Positions 53,584 through 63,544 of a stretch of 64,000 nt of DNA are shown piece after piece (the first letter of the stretch is position 1; each line of letters opens with the position of its first letter). The position numbers were made by a program, and so were the translations under genes. The stretch comes from an uncultured Coprococcus sp. Its GTDB lineage: Bacteria > Bacillota > Clostridia > Lachnospirales > Lachnospiraceae. The notes under the pieces are model-generated. The model was not told the origin of the DNA. It did no database searches and worked only from the letters and a program-made list of their open reading frames with translations. The DNA is taken from contig CANQTC010000007.1 of the NCBI GenBank assembly GCA_947626675.1, forward strand, positions 62,001 to 126,000, read 5' to 3'.

Positions 53584-54474
53584 TTAAAATAACGGCTGTT
53601 TCAAAATAGCAGTTCCGATACCCTTTTGTGTAAAGAACTCCAAAAGCAGACAATGTTCCAGTCTTCCGTCAAGGATATGCACGCGTGATACTCCATTTTC
53701 CATCGCAGCGATACAATTATTCAGCTTTGGAAGCATACCGCCGCCTACCACTCCGTTATCAATAATCTCTCTTGCTTCATCGATACTCATTTCTGATATT
53801 AATGTGGACTTATCCTTTGGGTCGATAAATACGCCTTCAATATCCGTAAGAAATACAAGCTTTTCTGCATTCAGGGCGGTTGCCACAGCGCAGGCAGCAT
53901 CATCCGCATTGATATTATAGCTGTCATAATCAGCATCTACACCAATCGGTGCAATAACCGGAATAAAATCATTATCAATCAGCGATGTCAGTACCGTAGT
54001 ATCTACATTTTTCACTTCTCCGACAAACCCAATATCCTTACCGCCCGGAAATTTCTTATCAACCGTAAACATACCGCCGTCCTTACCGCTGATACCGACT
54101 GCCTTCAGTCCGACCTTCTGCATCAGGCTTACAAGGCTTTTATTTACTTTTGACAAAACCATCTCGGCAATCTCCATCGTTTCAGCATCCGTTACACGAA
54201 GTCCGTTGATAAATTCAGCTTCCTTACCGACCTTCTCAACCCATTTACTGATTTCTTTGCCGCCGCCATGAACGATGACAGGCTTCATGCCTACCAGCTT
54301 CAGGAGCGCCACATCTTTAATGACGTTATATTTAAGACTTTCATCCAGCATAGCGCTTCCGCCATATTTTACCACAACTGTTGTTCCCTGAAATTTCTGT
54401 ATAAACGGCAGCGCCTCGATAAGCGTCTGCGCCTTTTCAATTACCTGGTCTACTGTATAATCACCTTTTACCAT
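53584..54474 (-). CDS. argB: acetylglutamate kinase ArgB
   Basis: A 296-residue amino-acid kinase that phosphorylates N-acetylglutamate in arginine synthesis. Motifs: [10 protein letters not shown] (ATP-phosphate contact), [11 protein letters not shown] (substrate), [29 protein letters not shown] and [14 protein letters not shown]. The extra N-terminal helix ([21 protein letters not shown]) is typical of arginine-inhibited enzymes, so feedback control is plausible. Third gene of argC-argJ-argB; the gap to argJ is 29 bases. Confidence 0.96.
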   Translation of the reverse strand: MVKGDYTVDQVIEKAQTLIEALPFIQKFQGTTVVVKYGGSAMLDESLKYNVIKDVALLKLVGMKPVIVHGGGKEISKWVEKVGKEAEFINGLRVTDAETMEIAEMVLSKVNKSLVSLMQKVGLKAVGISGKDGGMFTVDKKFPGGKDIGFVGEVKNVDTTVLTSLIDNDFIPVIAPIGVDADYDSYNINADDAACAVATALNAEKLVFLTDIEGVFIDPKDKSTLISEMSIDEAREIIDNGVVGGGMLPKLNNCIAAMENGVSRVHILDGRLEHCLLLEFFTQKGIGTAILKQPLF

Positions 54475-54503
54475 TTTTATGTGTTCCTCTCTATTTGTAT
54501 ATT

Positions 54504-55736
54504 TTATTTTCTATAATCGGCATTTATTTTTATATAATCATATGTCATATCGCAGCCCCATGCTGTTGCTGCATATTCGCCTATGTTCATGTCTGCTATC
54601 AGTTTTATCTGCTTTTCAGCTAATATTCTTGTGGCTTCTTTTTCATCATAATCCGTTGTTGTCCCGTCTTCCACAATCTTAAGCTGTCCAGCAACACTTG
54701 TTATAATGATATCAACCTTATACGGATTAAATGGAATTCCACTTTGTCCCATCGCGCATACGATTCTGCCCCAGTTTGCATCTTCGCCATACATAGCACA
54801 CTTTACAAGATTCGATGATACAATCGCCTTTGCCAACTTCCTTGCGGCATCCTTTGATGTCATGCCTGCGATATCCACCTGAAACATCTTCGTAGCACCT
54901 TCTCCGTCAGACGCTATTTTTTTCACAAATGAAGTATTGATATATCTGACAGCTTCTGCAAATGCTTTAAAATCGTCATCCTCTTCTGTCAGTTCCTCAT
55001 TTCCTGCCATACCATTTGCAAATATCATAACCGTATCATTCGTAGACATATCACCATCTACCGACACCATGTTATAAGTATCGATAACATCTTTTTTCAG
55101 CACTTTATCAAGAAGCGCTGAGCTGATATTGAGGTCTGTCGTAATAAAGCTGAGTATTGTTCCCAGATTCGGATTAATCATTCCTGAACCTTTGCACATA
55201 CCGCCAATGGTTACAGGCTTCCCTTTGACCTCTAATGTAACAGCAATCTCTTTTTTATAAATATCGGTTGTCAGAATGGCTTCTGCTGCCCTGCTTCCTG
55301 CATCTATATCATAACCAAGCTCCGGTATCAGACTGTCTATTCCTGAAAATATCGTTTTCATCGGAAGTCTGATTCCAATTACACCTGTCGATGCAACTGC
55401 TACAAGCGAGGTATCAATATTAAGCAACCCCGCCGTATGCGCTGCCATCGCTTCCGCATCATGATACCCGTTCTCTCCTGTACATGTATTTGCAACGCCG
55501 CTATTGACGATAAGCGCCTGGCACTTTCCTCCTTCTGTCACCAGTTTTTTATCCCATAGAACAGGGGCTGCCTGTACTGTGTTTAAGGTAAATGCGCCTG
55601 CCACATTTGCAGGAACATCGCTGACTAAAAGCGCCATATCTTTTTTCATTTTATTTTTTCTGATACCTGCATGAAGTCCTGATGCCCTAAAGCCTTTTGG
55701 CGCAGTCACGCCGCCTGGTATTATCTTCATATTCAA
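54504..55736 (-). CDS. argJ: bifunctional glutamate N-acetyltransferase/amino-acid N-acetyltransferase ArgJ
   Basis: A 410-residue enzyme that moves the acetyl group from acetylornithine to glutamate (and may also use acetyl-CoA). It cuts itself into two chains before a Thr. That site is visible as [10 protein letters not shown] (Thr193), with the oxyanion-hole motif STGVIG at 116-121, and [13 protein letters not shown] in the beta chain. A recycling pathway agrees with the lack of argA-like and argE-like genes here. It lies 11 bases after argC. Confidence 0.95.
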   Translation of the reverse strand: MNMKIIPGGVTAPKGFRASGLHAGIRKNKMKKDMALLVSDVPANVAGAFTLNTVQAAPVLWDKKLVTEGGKCQALIVNSGVANTCTGENGYHDAEAMAAHTAGLLNIDTSLVAVASTGVIGIRLPMKTIFSGIDSLIPELGYDIDAGSRAAEAILTTDIYKKEIAVTLEVKGKPVTIGGMCKGSGMINPNLGTILSFITTDLNISSALLDKVLKKDVIDTYNMVSVDGDMSTNDTVMIFANGMAGNEELTEEDDDFKAFAEAVRYINTSFVKKIASDGEGATKMFQVDIAGMTSKDAARKLAKAIVSSNLVKCAMYGEDANWGRIVCAMGQSGIPFNPYKVDIIITSVAGQLKIVEDGTTTDYDEKEATRILAEKQIKLIADMNIGEYAATAWGCDMTYDYIKINADYRK

Positions 55737-55747
55737 TCACCCAATTT

Positions 55748-56788
55748 CTATGGGAATAAAGGTGCCATCTTAAGTCCTTCATCCTCATCAAAGCCAAACA
55801 TAATATTCATATTCTGCACAGCCTGTCCGGCAGCGCCTTTCACAAGATTATCAAGCGCGCCCATTGCTACGATTCTGTTTGTCCGCTTATCTATCTTAAA
55901 GTTTACATCGACATAATTACTTCCCTCAACCCATCTGGTCTCAGGGCATACATCTTTGTCAAGAACACGAATAAACTTTTCACCGGCATAATATTTGTCA
56001 TATGCTGCCCTTACGGTATCGTAATCGACATCCTTTGCAAGATTTGCATATGCAGTAACAAGGATTCCCCTGTTCATCGGAACAAGATGCGGTGTAAAAA
56101 TAATATGGATAGGACTTCCATTTGCATAGCCAAGCTGCTCTTCTATCTCCGGCGTATGTCTGTGTGTTAAAACACCATATGCCTTGATACTTTCATTGAC
56201 CTCACAGTACAGATTGGCAATCTTCGCACCTCTGCCCGCACCGGATGTTCCTGACTTTGCATCTACAATAATGGAATTTGCATCAACAATTCCCTCTTTC
56301 ACAAGCGGATATAATGAAAGAATGGAACATGTCGTATAGCATCCCGGATTTGCCAGAAGCCGGCAGTTCTTTATGTCTGCTCTGTTGATTTCGCAAAGTC
56401 CGTATACTGCCTCATCTATGTACTGCGGACTCTTATGTTCTATTTTATACCATTCCTCATATACAGATACATCCTTGATACGAAAATCAGCGCTCAGGTC
56501 GATAATCTTTGTCTTAGAAAGTACATCCTCATTTACAAGGGATGCACAAAGTCCCTGCGGTGTTGCTGTGAAAATCACATCTACCTGACTTGCAAGTTCC
56601 TCCATATTATCATCCATGCATTTCGCATCAACAATCTGAAACATATTCCCATATACCTGATAATATTGCTTATCAATAAAACTTCTTGAGCCATACCATA
56701 CTATCTCTGCTTCCTTATGTCCAAGTAATATTCTTACGATTTCCTGTCCTGCATATCCTGTAGAACCTATAATACCTACCTTAATCAT
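55748..56788 (-). CDS. argC: N-acetyl-gamma-glutamyl-phosphate reductase ArgC
   Basis: A 346-residue NADPH-dependent enzyme. GIIGSTGYAGQEIVRIL is the nucleotide loop, LANPGCYTTCSIL has the catalytic Cys, and HRHTPEIEEQLG and HLVPMNRGILVT are the other family motifs. Catalyses the third step from glutamate to ornithine. First gene of the arg operon, with a strong promoter and ARG-box-like repeats upstream. GGAGGC precedes the ATG. Confidence 0.96.
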   Translation of the reverse strand: MIKVGIIGSTGYAGQEIVRILLGHKEAEIVWYGSRSFIDKQYYQVYGNMFQIVDAKCMDDNMEELASQVDVIFTATPQGLCASLVNEDVLSKTKIIDLSADFRIKDVSVYEEWYKIEHKSPQYIDEAVYGLCEINRADIKNCRLLANPGCYTTCSILSLYPLVKEGIVDANSIIVDAKSGTSGAGRGAKIANLYCEVNESIKAYGVLTHRHTPEIEEQLGYANGSPIHIIFTPHLVPMNRGILVTAYANLAKDVDYDTVRAAYDKYYAGEKFIRVLDKDVCPETRWVEGSNYVDVNFKIDKRTNRIVAMGALDNLVKGAAGQAVQNMNIMFGFDEDEGLKMAPLFP

Positions 56789-56900
56789 ATCGTGCCTCCA
56801 TCTATTTTTATCTGTTCCCTATCTACCTTACCTTATTTGCCGCAAATTGCAAGTAAGTTTTTTCCTGCGGGAAATAAAATGCGCCTTCATATATATAGTT

Positions 56901-56929
56901 TATGCATAAAATATGCATATATATACATC
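56901..56929 (-). promoter_or_regulatory. ARG-box-like operator upstream of argC
   Basis: On the minus strand GATGTATATATATGCATA (56912-56929) fits the ArgR/AhrC core TGNAT-N4-ATNCA exactly. It overlaps a second palindrome of TATGCAT and ATGCATA halves five bases apart (56901-56919). The pair lies about 15-43 bases after the predicted transcription start, as repressor sites do. Confidence 0.65.
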
Positions 56930-56950
56930 AATTTCCAGTAACATTTTATA

Positions 56951-56979
56951 ATTATACATTATCAATGTATATTATGCAA
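56951..56979 (-). promoter_or_regulatory. sigma-A promoter of argCJB
   Basis: On the minus strand TTGCAT (56974-56979), 17 bases, TATAAT (56951-56956). The -35 is fused to TGCAT-AAT-ATACA, an ARG-box-like dyad with a three-base centre. The same design occurs before argG. The whole argC upstream gap is 56789-57200; the rest of it contains only the terminator at 57008-57044. Confidence 0.8.
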
Positions 56980-57007
56980 TAGAAATTAAAAATATAAGCA
57001 GAAAATA

Positions 57008-57044
57008 GAAAATGGTGCGGCTCTTATGAGTCACACCATTTTCT
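57008..57044 (-). terminator. terminator after the LytTR/ABC operon
   Basis: GAAAATGGTG and CACCATTTTC arms with further pairing toward the loop. T-rich sequence follows on the minus strand, 150 bases after the last ABC gene. Confidence 0.75.
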
Positions 57045-57200
57045 ACATTAACAACAAAAGAAAAAATTATTTTACTTGAACAACTGTTGTTAGTATAGAA
57101 TATATTTATGAACAAATTATGACTATTTTTCCAATCTTTTGTAAATATTTTCAAAACAAATATTGCAGGACAAAATTTATTGCAATTTCATTCATGTACC

Positions 57201-57896
57201 CTATTTCGTAAATACAATCCTGCACTTTCTGAAAAATATTGCGCCAAACAAAACCATATTCATGATAATCACAGCTACATGGGAAGCGCAGCTTCCACTG
57301 TTTTCCAGATTGCTGATTAAGAACCTGATTTGCTCAGAATATGTAATCTTGGCAAGTTTCGCTATTTTGTCATTAAACATCGACAGCATTGGCAGAAATG
57401 AAAATATCATCATTACAGGCATCCCAATGGACGTTGCCTCTATTTGATTTCTACTCCCTATCCCTATTGCAGCGCCTAACAGCATCGATGCAAGGATACC
57501 AACTGCTGCAATACAAAGAAAAAATACCCTGTTCATACCGGTAACACCCTCCAGCAGACAGCAAAAAACAATTTCTCCAAGCATACATGCTAAAAAAACA
57601 TAAAGCCCTATACCCGACAGATATTGCGCCGGCGTCACATCCGCCATCATTAAAACCCGCAATGTATTTTTTTCTTTTTCCTCTGAAATGATTGCAAGAA
57701 CACTCGTAAGCGGCGCCATTCCAATATACATGACGGCAAATAAATCTGCAAAAAAGTTCTTCGGCATATTGGCATTTTTCATTGCGTTTGTCATGATAAT
57801 CCCGAGTAATGGAAACATAATAAATTGAATAAGAACTGCTATATTTTTCAAGGTATCTTTTCGCTGCTTTTTCATTATTATCATTACATTATTCAT
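57201..57896 (-). CDS. ABC-2 type permease of the LytTR operon
   Basis: A 231-residue membrane protein with about six hydrophobic segments and the ABC-2 permease phrase ISEEKEKNTLRVLMMADVTPAQYL in the first cytoplasmic loop. The ATG overlaps the stop of the ATPase gene (TAATG), so both are translated together. It is likely the membrane partner of that ATPase, in an exporter of unknown substrate. Confidence 0.85.
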   Translation of the reverse strand: MNNVMIIMKKQRKDTLKNIAVLIQFIMFPLLGIIMTNAMKNANMPKNFFADLFAVMYIGMAPLTSVLAIISEEKEKNTLRVLMMADVTPAQYLSGIGLYVFLACMLGEIVFCCLLEGVTGMNRVFFLCIAAVGILASMLLGAAIGIGSRNQIEATSIGMPVMMIFSFLPMLSMFNDKIAKLAKITYSEQIRFLISNLENSGSCASHVAVIIMNMVLFGAIFFRKCRIVFTK

Positions 57897-58720
57897 TATT
57901 CCGCAAGACTCCTTCCTGTCAGATATAAAAATACTTTTTCCAAATCCGGCTCTGATGAATGTATGCTTACAATTTTTTCATTTTTCATCATTTCAAAAAA
58001 AGCATCAGCGCTTTCTCTGCTGTTCGGAAGCATACACGTTTCTCCATTTTTCAGCGTAACCGCTACTGTATTTTCAATATTATATTTCATACAGAGTTTC
58101 CTCGGAACGCCTTGTTCGATAATATTTCCCTCATTTAATAAAATAATACTGTCACATAAGCTTTCAGCTTCATGCATATTATGTGTGGTTAAAAAGATTG
58201 CCGTTCCTCTTTTCCGCTCTTCCTCAATCAGCGCATGAATCTTATTCGTGGTCGCAGGGTCTAATCCCGAGGTCGGCTCATCTAAGTACAATATATCGAC
58301 CTCTTTTAATAACGCCCTGCAGAAATTCACCCGATTACGCATCCCTTTTGACAGATTACATACGTTTGTCTTTTTTGCATCTGCTAATTCCACCTTATTT
58401 AACAACGCATCGATTCTTGCATGCGGAACTTTATAGATATCGGCAAATATTTCCAAATTATCCAAAACAGTCAGTCTTTCATACAGCCCGAAGCAATCCA
58501 TCATAATCCCGGACACCACATTCTTTTCTAATATATCTACCGTACCCTTTTCAGGCTTTACTTGTTTTGTCAGTATATTTACCAGTGTTGTTTTTCCTGC
58601 TCCGGATGGTCCCAGCAGCCCGATTATGCATCCCCTTTCAATCGTCAGCGAAATATCATTTAAAATCTTTTGCGTGCCAATCGAATAAGACAAATTATTT
58701 ACTTCTATCAATGTTTTCAT
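57896..58720 (-). CDS. ABC transporter ATP-binding protein of the LytTR operon
   Basis: A 274-residue ATPase with Walker A GPSGAGKTT, signature LSKGMRNRVNFCRAL, Walker B ILYLDEPTSGLDP and H-loop FLTTHNMHEAESL. The C-terminal EPDLEKVFLYLTGRSL is typical of ABC-2 exporter ATPases. GGAGAAA precedes the ATG, which lies inside the 3' end of the DUF3021 gene. Confidence 0.92.
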   Translation of the reverse strand: MKTLIEVNNLSYSIGTQKILNDISLTIERGCIIGLLGPSGAGKTTLVNILTKQVKPEKGTVDILEKNVVSGIMMDCFGLYERLTVLDNLEIFADIYKVPHARIDALLNKVELADAKKTNVCNLSKGMRNRVNFCRALLKEVDILYLDEPTSGLDPATTNKIHALIEEERKRGTAIFLTTHNMHEAESLCDSIILLNEGNIIEQGVPRKLCMKYNIENTVAVTLKNGETCMLPNSRESADAFFEMMKNEKIVSIHSSEPDLEKVFLYLTGRSLAE

Positions 58721-59192
58721 TTCGTTTCTCCTTTAGCTGTTTCAACCCATCCGCCAGATGTTTATTTTCTGTCGTTTCCTTCCATACGGAAATCCCCGCA
58801 CTAATTACAAAACAAAGCCCGAAGCAAAGCAAAAACATCATCCAGCATCTTGGCTCATCGACAGGAAACCAGCCGAAAATGTAAGCGAATATTCCTATTA
58901 AAGCAATCACTGAAATGAGCATTGCGATTACTCTTTTTGCAACGGACATTTTCTTGATTATCTTATCGGAAAAAAACAAAAAACGGAAAACCGTTACACA
59001 ACCGGAAGATAATAAATACTGCAAGACCGTATTGACCGGTACGCCTTTGCTTCCCAACGCAAACATGGTGGAATATCCCTTTCCTTCATCTCCCACCGCA
59101 CAGCAAATCAGCGTAACCACCAATATTGTAGTTCCAAAAATCATCATGAGCTGCGCTAAATAATCCAACAAATGTTTTCTCTCTTCCATCAT
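58695..59192 (-). CDS. DUF3021 family membrane protein
   Basis: A 165-residue protein with four hydrophobic segments and a basic helical C-terminus (LADGLKQLKEKRNENI). DUF3021 proteins are typically encoded next to LytTR regulators, as here, where the start overlaps the LytTR stop by four bases, and are thought to hold the regulator at the membrane. The function is inferred from the pairing. Confidence 0.82.
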   Translation of the reverse strand: MMEERKHLLDYLAQLMMIFGTTILVVTLICCAVGDEGKGYSTMFALGSKGVPVNTVLQYLLSSGCVTVFRFLFFSDKIIKKMSVAKRVIAMLISVIALIGIFAYIFGWFPVDEPRCWMMFLLCFGLCFVISAGISVWKETTENKHLADGLKQLKEKRNENIDRSK

Positions 59193-59629
59193 TTCACCCC
59201 TAACAAAGCTTTTATTTCATGTGCATATTGTCTTGATACAATCAATTGTTCCTCATTTGACAACGTAATTAACAGCCGCCTGTCAATATAAGTTTTTATT
59301 GAATTAATATTTTTTAAATTTACAATACAGGCTTTATTGATACGGACAAATAAATACGGCTCCAATTGCGCTTCCAACTCATATAGCTTATTAAAACATT
59401 CATACACTTTATCTGCCGCATAAGCAAAACATTTTCTGTCTACCGATTCTATATAGAGAATTTCTTCTAAATCTAATGCAGTTATATTCCCATCATGCGC
59501 AACCATTATCTGTTTATCAATAATCCGAAGTGCCGCAATCAGTCGTTTCACAAAAGCGTCCTGTGCCCTGCACTGAATCGTAACAACAGTGTCTGCTGTA
59601 TCTTCCTGTATTTCAACATTAATTTGCAA
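59189..59629 (-). CDS. LytTR-type DNA-binding regulator
   Basis: A 146-residue protein without a receiver domain. The N-terminal half (QINVEIQEDTADTVVTIQCR) is a small alpha/beta part, and the LytTR domain spans about 50-146, with LDLEEILYIESVDRKCFAY, RINKACIVNLKNINSIKTYIDRRLLITLSNEEQLIVSRQYAHEIKALL. These regulators bind direct repeats before their own operon. The start is TTG at 59629, eight bases after AAGGAGG; the longer frame to the GTG at 59653 includes that SD. Confidence 0.88.
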   Translation of the reverse strand: MQINVEIQEDTADTVVTIQCRAQDAFVKRLIAALRIIDKQIMVAHDGNITALDLEEILYIESVDRKCFAYAADKVYECFNKLYELEAQLEPYLFVRINKACIVNLKNINSIKTYIDRRLLITLSNEEQLIVSRQYAHEIKALLGVK

Positions 59630-59653
59630 ACCATACACCTCCTTACCAATCAC

Positions 59654-59973
59654 ATTTTATCAAATAACGCATATCCCGCAAGCAGCTTTACACCATGTTG
59701 CCTTTTTTATCACACAAGTTGCCAAATCTGCTTAGCACTTATAAATATACACTTTTTATGTATTTTATTCATTCTTTTCGGATGATTTCCCAAAAAGCCT
59801 TTAAAAACAGCCATTTATCTAGCTTTTTAAGCTATCTGTATGCAAAATAATATTCATTTATTATCCGATATCCATATTGTACAAGAAAAAAAACTTGCAT
59901 ATTATTCATTATCGTTGTATATTGAACCCAGTGGGTATATCCCGGAAGACACATTTTAAGGAGGATTTACAAA
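59654..59973. other. divergent intergenic region between LytTR operon and argG
   Basis: Of these 320 bases the right end holds the argG promoter and a 50-base leader with a small ACCC-AGT-GGGT hairpin before the SD. No T-box sequence was found in it. The left part is AT-rich and must hold the LytTR promoter and its repeats, but no convincing pair was found. Confidence 0.5.
59895..59923 (+). promoter_or_regulatory. sigma-A promoter of argG with ARG-box-like dyad
   Basis: TTGCAT (59895-59900), 17 bases, TATATT (59918-59923). The -35 is again part of a TGCAT-ATT-ATTCA dyad, matching the argC promoter in layout and in most positions. AAGGAGG lies before the argG ATG. Confidence 0.8.
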
Positions 59974-61191
59974 ATGGCTAAGGAAAAAGTTGTATTAGCA
60001 TATTCAGGTGGACTTGATACTACTGCTATCATTCCCTGGTTAAAGGAAACTTATGATTATGACGTAATCTGTGCTTGTATCGATGTAGGACAGGAAAGCG
60101 AGCTTGATGGTCTTGAAGAAAGAGCAAAATATTCAGGTGCGGAAAAATTATATATTTGTGATGTCGTTGACGAATTATGTGATGAGTACATCGTTCCTAC
60201 TGTACAGGCAAATGCCGTATATGAAAACAAATATCTTCTTGGTACTTCCTTTGCAAGACCGCTGATTGCAAAGAAGCTTGTTGAGATTGCACGCAAAGAG
60301 GGCGCTACTACGATTTGTCATGGCGCTACCGGTAAGGGCAATGACCAGCTCAGATTTGAGCTTTCCATCAAAGCACTTGCTCCGGACATCAAGGTTATCG
60401 CTGTATGGAGACAGCCTGAATGGACAATGGATTCTCGTGAAGCTGAAATCGAATATTGTAAGGCTCATGGAATTGACCTTCCATTTGACGCTTCTCATTC
60501 ATATAGCCGCGACCGTAATATCTGGCACATCAGCCATGAAGGTCTTGAGCTTGAAGACCCTGCAAATGAGCCAAATTATGATGATTTGCTCGTACTTGGT
60601 GTTTCACCTGAAAAAGCACCTGATGAGGGCGAGTATGTTGAACTTGATTTTGTAAAGGGCGTTCCTACTGCCATCAACGGTAAGGAAATGAAAGTTTCCG
60701 ATATTATTCGTGAACTGAATAAATTAGGCGGCAAACATGGTATCGGTATCATAGATATCGTTGAAAACCGCGTTGTCGGTATGAAATCCCGCGGTGTATA
60801 TGAAACACCTGGCGGAACAATTCTTATGGAAGCACATACACAGCTTGAGGAATTAATACTGGACCGCGATACGCTTGCCTATAAGAAGCTCGTTGCTACT
60901 AAGTTTGCAGACCTTATCTACGAAGGCAAGTGGTTCTGTCCGCTTCGTGAAAGCTTACAGGCATTTGTTGAAAAGACACAGGAGCGTGTAACAGGTCATG
61001 TCAAATTAAAGCTTTACAAAGGCAACATTATAAAAGCAGGTACTACATCACCTTATACACTTTACTCAGAAAGCCTTGCTTCATTTACAACAGGCGAGTT
61101 ATATGACCACAAGGATGCAACAGGCTTTATCAACCTCTTTGGACTTTCCATGAAGGTTCGTGCTATGCTTGACGCTGAAAGAGATAAATAA
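59974..61191 (+). CDS. argG: argininosuccinate synthase ArgG
   Basis: A 405-residue enzyme joining citrulline and aspartate with [21 protein letters not shown] is the PP-loop, and [16 protein letters not shown], the [21 protein letters not shown] segment and [17 protein letters not shown] [10 protein letters not shown] follow as in all ArgG proteins. It is separate from the argCJB operon, on the opposite strand. No argH is found after it; a terminator follows directly. Confidence 0.97.
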   Translation: MAKEKVVLAYSGGLDTTAIIPWLKETYDYDVICACIDVGQESELDGLEERAKYSGAEKLYICDVVDELCDEYIVPTVQANAVYENKYLLGTSFARPLIAKKLVEIARKEGATTICHGATGKGNDQLRFELSIKALAPDIKVIAVWRQPEWTMDSREAEIEYCKAHGIDLPFDASHSYSRDRNIWHISHEGLELEDPANEPNYDDLLVLGVSPEKAPDEGEYVELDFVKGVPTAINGKEMKVSDIIRELNKLGGKHGIGIIDIVENRVVGMKSRGVYETPGGTILMEAHTQLEELILDRDTLAYKKLVATKFADLIYEGKWFCPLRESLQAFVEKTQERVTGHVKLKLYKGNIIKAGTTSPYTLYSESLASFTTGELYDHKDATGFINLFGLSMKVRAMLDAERDK

Positions 61192-61204
61192 TATATAAAA
61201 AAAG

Positions 61205-61242
61205 TCATGTACCATATTCCAAATTCCGAATATGGTACATGA
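61205..61242. terminator. bidirectional terminator after argG
   Basis: TCATGTACCATATTC (61205-61219) pairs with GAATATGGTACATGA (61228-61242), flanked by A and T runs, between convergent argG and the ABC permease gene. Confidence 0.92.
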
Positions 61243-61251
61243 TTTTTTATT

Positions 61252-62406
61252 TTATGCCCTCTTTCGCCTGTCTGCCACCATTCCGGCTATCAGGATGGCA
61301 ATGGCAAATAATATCTGAATACCCATAGCAGAAAAAATGCTGCCTGCCTTTTCATCCAGATGAAAATCAATATTGATGGCCGCCTGATTATACCAGTATG
61401 CCGGAAGGAAATGTGCAATCTTAATAACGCCGTCACTTAAGAAATCAACAGGTACAAAGATACCACATAAGAATGCCATTCCAAGCGACACCACATTTGC
61501 AATCATACTGACGACTTCCTTTTTGGCAGTAAGTTTACTTATCAGGAACGCAATCGCCATACACACAGCCGCATAGCAAAGCATATTTAAAATATACATT
61601 CCGCCTTTTTCCGAAAATATCTGTCCGTTCAGAAGAATAAGGGACACTGTCAGAAAAACACCGCAAATCAGAGCACCGGTTGCCGCCATTCCCAGTACCA
61701 CTTCCTTATTAAAGTTCAGGAAATTGTACGAAGAACATTCTATCCTGTCCTTCAGCTCCTTTCTTTCAAATACCTGAAGCACTAGTGTGATTCCTGTAAT
61801 TATCATGCAAACCATAACCCAGCCCAGATAAGAGAAGAACGTATACAGGTTGCTGTGTTTCGACACATTTTCTCCATCAGGCAGGGAAACCTCCGCCGTT
61901 TCCGCTAATGCCGTACATGCCCTTTCTGTGGCAGTTGCCATATCATAACCTGCTTTTATATACATGCCTGTCATATTAATAAATCCGTCTAAATCAGACT
62001 CAATCAGCATTGAATTCTTCGTACCGGGAATCGTTATGGCATCAATAAGCCCGGCTGCCTCACCCGATACGAGTTTCTCTTCAAATCCCTCCGGAATTCT
62101 CAGGATTACATCCGCATCTCTGTTATACAGCGCATTCTGCATGGATATTTTTTCATCCTTTATCCCGTCTTTTTTATCTACCCTTACATTCGTTCCCTCT
62201 AAGTAAGAAATAAGCGCCTTACTTGCAGTACTTCCGTCATAATCAAATACTGCAAATTTACATTTCTCATCTGCGTATTCATTTGCCTTAGAACCGGAAT
62301 TCGATTTTATAAATATCGTAAGCAGGGAACAAAATATACACATATACATAATCATCTGTCCCTTATATCTGTTTAATACTTTGAAAAACATCTTAAATAC
62401 TTGCAT
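61252..62406 (-). CDS. ABC-2 type permease (YhaP/LnrN-like)
   Basis: A 384-residue permease. A first membrane segment, a large extracytoplasmic domain (about 35-190), then five or six further segments, as in ABC-2 permeases of the linearmycin-resistance (LnrMN) type. The phrase LISYLEGTNVRVDKKDGIKDEKISMQNALYNRDADVILRIPEGFEEKL is typical of the extracytoplasmic domain. AAGGAGAAA precedes the ATG. It overlaps the other permease gene by 14 bases. Substrate unknown. Confidence 0.85.
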   Translation of the reverse strand: MQVFKMFFKVLNRYKGQMIMYMCIFCSLLTIFIKSNSGSKANEYADEKCKFAVFDYDGSTASKALISYLEGTNVRVDKKDGIKDEKISMQNALYNRDADVILRIPEGFEEKLVSGEAAGLIDAITIPGTKNSMLIESDLDGFINMTGMYIKAGYDMATATERACTALAETAEVSLPDGENVSKHSNLYTFFSYLGWVMVCMIITGITLVLQVFERKELKDRIECSSYNFLNFNKEVVLGMAATGALICGVFLTVSLILLNGQIFSEKGGMYILNMLCYAAVCMAIAFLISKLTAKKEVVSMIANVVSLGMAFLCGIFVPVDFLSDGVIKIAHFLPAYWYNQAAINIDFHLDEKAGSIFSAMGIQILFAIAILIAGMVADRRKRA

Positions 62407-63535
62407 ATTTATTTCTCCTTACCATCATAAATGCGATTAAAAGCAACACTACGGACTCAACCGCCATAATCACTATATTTTGAAAAAATACAGAATTATC
62501 ATCATATACATTCAATGAATAAAAACAATCGGTTATCAATGCCGCCGGATTTATTTTATTGATAATGGGAACATGCTGTTCGATTGCATGCTTGACTCCA
62601 TTCACAAACAAATCCGCCATACCGGACAGTCCGAGTCCAACCGCTGTAACAATACCAATTTTGCCCTCCATACCTATATTTGAAACAGCACCTATGATAA
62701 ATCCAATCGCAAGACCAATCATGCATCCTGCAAATAACGTCAGCAGTATTTCCGGATTTTTGTCTCCAAAATCAATTCCCAATACTTTTTTCATATACAA
62801 GAATGCAATGATTTCTACAACGGAATGAATCACCAGTAATGAGAAAAATTCTGACAGAATAAATACCAGCTTACTGTTTGGCGATATACATTTTCTCATT
62901 CCCCTTCCACTTTCATTTGCCTGAAGATTACCTGTTACTGTGATTGATGAATATGCTGCAAAAAGGCAGCTCATGGCAAATATCGCATAAAAATAATTGG
63001 TATATAAGCTTTGATTTCCTTTTGAAACAGACTGTTCCGTATAGTACGAAACATCTGCCATAATATCGTCTGTAAGTGTCCTGATAAACGCTTCATCAGG
63101 CATCCCGTCCATCTCTTCGATGATATTCTTTATCGCATATTCGTTCTGTTTATAGCTGCTTAATATCCCTTCAAGAATTGATGCATCTGCCGAATTTTCA
63201 TTTACGGTAAGCCGCACTTCATCAGCAAATATGATGCCTTCTACCGTCTCATCAGAAAGAGCTTTTTTTGCCTCTTCCTCCGTCATTTTCTCTGCATTCA
63301 AAAGGCTGTCATCTCCTTCTGACAATGAATCAATCACATACATCAGTTGACTTTCTTCATCAGAAGAAACAACTGCAACATTGATATCATGAAACATCTC
63401 TTCCTTTTCCATCAGATTGCCAAATGCCATATACATAAATGTTGCAAGCGCTATTGGAAATATCAGTGTCCAAAAGATAGTGGTTTTCCCCTTCAAAATC
63501 ACTGCTGTACAATTTTTAAAATTATGCCAAAACAT
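62393..63535 (-). CDS. ABC-2 type permease (LnrM-like)
   Basis: A 380-residue permease with the same plan: a membrane segment (about 17-40), an extracytoplasmic domain with the phrase AKKALSDETVEGIIFADEVRLTVN, and about five C-terminal segments including AIFAMSCLFAAYSSITVTGNLQANESGRGMRKCISP. It is the first permease after the ATPase gene (nine bases downstream) and AGGAGGAG precedes its ATG. With the other permease it forms a heterodimeric exporter, probably of amphipathic compounds. Confidence 0.85.
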   Translation of the reverse strand: MFWHNFKNCTAVILKGKTTIFWTLIFPIALATFMYMAFGNLMEKEEMFHDINVAVVSSDEESQLMYVIDSLSEGDDSLLNAEKMTEEEAKKALSDETVEGIIFADEVRLTVNENSADASILEGILSSYKQNEYAIKNIIEEMDGMPDEAFIRTLTDDIMADVSYYTEQSVSKGNQSLYTNYFYAIFAMSCLFAAYSSITVTGNLQANESGRGMRKCISPNSKLVFILSEFFSLLVIHSVVEIIAFLYMKKVLGIDFGDKNPEILLTLFAGCMIGLAIGFIIGAVSNIGMEGKIGIVTAVGLGLSGMADLFVNGVKHAIEQHVPIINKINPAALITDCFYSLNVYDDNSVFFQNIVIMAVESVVLLLIAFMMVRRNKYASI

Positions 63536-63544
63536 ACTCTCCTC

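Noticed and set aside
53465..53653. 62-codon minus-strand frame across the end of argB
   Set aside because: It starts inside argB in another frame and covers the GC-rich hairpin, which explains its composition. No SD or recognisable family.
59924..59973. T-box or other tRNA-sensing leader before argG
   Set aside because: The leader is only about 45 bases and lacks the conserved T-box sequence. The small ACCC-AGT-GGGT hairpin is not enough.
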